DNA of 12,793 nt from Actinomycetes bacterium. GTDB lineage: Bacteria; Actinomycetota; Acidimicrobiia; Spongiisociales; UBA4744. The stretch is taken from positions 1 to 12,793 of the forward strand of contig JAHEDM010000025.1 of the NCBI GenBank assembly GCA_024641205.1. Reading direction: 5' to 3'. The number at the start of each line of letters is the position of its first letter. The stretch's first letter is position 1. The notes beneath the pieces were generated by a model. It worked only from the letters and a program-made list of their open reading frames with translations. It did not search any database and had not been told where the DNA came from. Positions 12,527 to 12,793 of the stretch are shown here, piece by piece. The position numbers were made by a program, and so were the translations under genes.

Positions 12527-12793
12527 GCGCAGGCCTGGTCTGGTTCCGGAAGGACCTCCGCCTCACCGACAACCCTGCCTGGGCGGCGGCAACTTCGGAC
12601 CACGACACCGTCCTTGCCTTGTTCGTGATTGATCCCCGGCTGTGGAAGCGGGCCATGCCCCACCGCCTAACCCAGTTGACGGCCAACCTGCAAGCGCTCG
12701 ATCGAAGCCTCGAGCAGCTCGGTGGTCGCTTGAAAGTCGTGTCAGGAGACCCCGCCGCGGTGGTTCCAGATGAGGCCGCCGGGCATACCGCGG
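12523..12793 (+). CDS. deoxyribodipyrimidine photolyase / cryptochrome family, 3'-truncated by the window edge
   Basis: The 90 visible residues are the start of the N-terminal Rossmann-like antenna-binding domain of photolyases. MSAGLVWFRKDLRLTDNPAW is the classic opening, and FVIDPRLW, RLTQLTANLQALDRSLEQLGG and LKVVSGDP follow in family order. The enzyme would use light to split cyclobutane pyrimidine dimers with FADH-. The FAD domain that would separate a CPD photolyase from a cryptochrome lies beyond the window. The ATG at 12523-12525 overlaps the acyltransferase TGA as ATGA, so the two are probably co-translated. A GAGGA-like site lies about 9 bases upstream. The gene runs off the right edge. 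Confidence 0.95.
   Translation, partial: MSAGLVWFRKDLRLTDNPAWAAATSDHDTVLALFVIDPRLWKRAMPHRLTQLTANLQALDRSLEQLGGRLKVVSGDPAAVVPDEAAGHTA

Noticed and set aside
1..12793. CRISPR array, insertion sequence, prophage or defence island
   Set aside because: No spaced identical repeats of CRISPR size, no transposase or integrase coding sequence, and the genes are housekeeping or stress types with uniform composition.

Overview
The window is about 12.8 kb of GC-rich bacterial DNA with compact gene packing. No gap between genes exceeds about 220 bases. The gene types (an EtfD-like membrane iron-sulfur reductase, small PspC, PspA, a signal-peptide protein with a Ser/Arg-rich tail, two small Cys/His proteins, and genes without a Shine-Dalgarno site but with a TANNNT box just upstream) suggest an actinobacterium, perhaps from the Acidimicrobiia. 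That placement is inference; no rRNA or tRNA is present to confirm it.

Layout. Bases 1-944 (+) hold the 3' part of a CpaE/MinD-like P-loop protein with a degenerate Walker A. It converges on pheA (prephenate dehydratase, 980-1789, -). A repeat-bearing gap separates pheA from a divergent 64-residue Cys/His protein (1956-2150, +). That protein converges on a 95-residue zinc-ribbon-like protein (2369-2656, -) across a strong 10-bp hairpin. Next comes a long minus-strand block: an EtfD/FadF-like ETF:menaquinone oxidoreductase (2791-4950), then pspA (5127-5843), a signal-peptide TPM-like membrane protein (5932-7293), pspC (7355-7549) and the thioredoxin-dependent peroxiredoxin bcp (7628-8095). Facing bcp across a tandem heptamer repeat is msrA (8246-8878, +). 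Then on the minus strand come proline dehydrogenase (8942-9865), proC (9865-10689, overlapping by one base) and udk (10727-11383). Divergent from udk is a plus-strand pair, a PlsC-type acyltransferase (11513-12526) and the start of a photolyase gene (12523 to the window end), coupled through a 4-base ATGA overlap.

How the genes may work together. pspA, the TPM-like gene and pspC form a probable envelope-stress cluster. The TPM-like protein, with its exported N-terminal domain, single membrane helix and cytoplasmic coiled coil plus Cys/His motif, is a candidate link between envelope and cytoplasm. bcp and msrA form a divergent peroxide-defence and methionine-repair pair. proC and proline dehydrogenase catalyse opposite directions of proline/P5C exchange, yet their reading frames are coupled, which would suit a proline/P5C redox cycle. 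The EtfD-like protein would pass fatty-acid-oxidation electrons to menaquinone.

The most unusual non-coding signal is a set of intergenic tracts with 7-base periodicity (around 1802-1871, 5040-5067, 5100-5127, 8141-8182 and 8875-8895). They recall the heptameric STRR repeats of cyanobacteria, but the unit differs at each site. No CRISPR array, insertion sequence, tRNA or rRNA was found.
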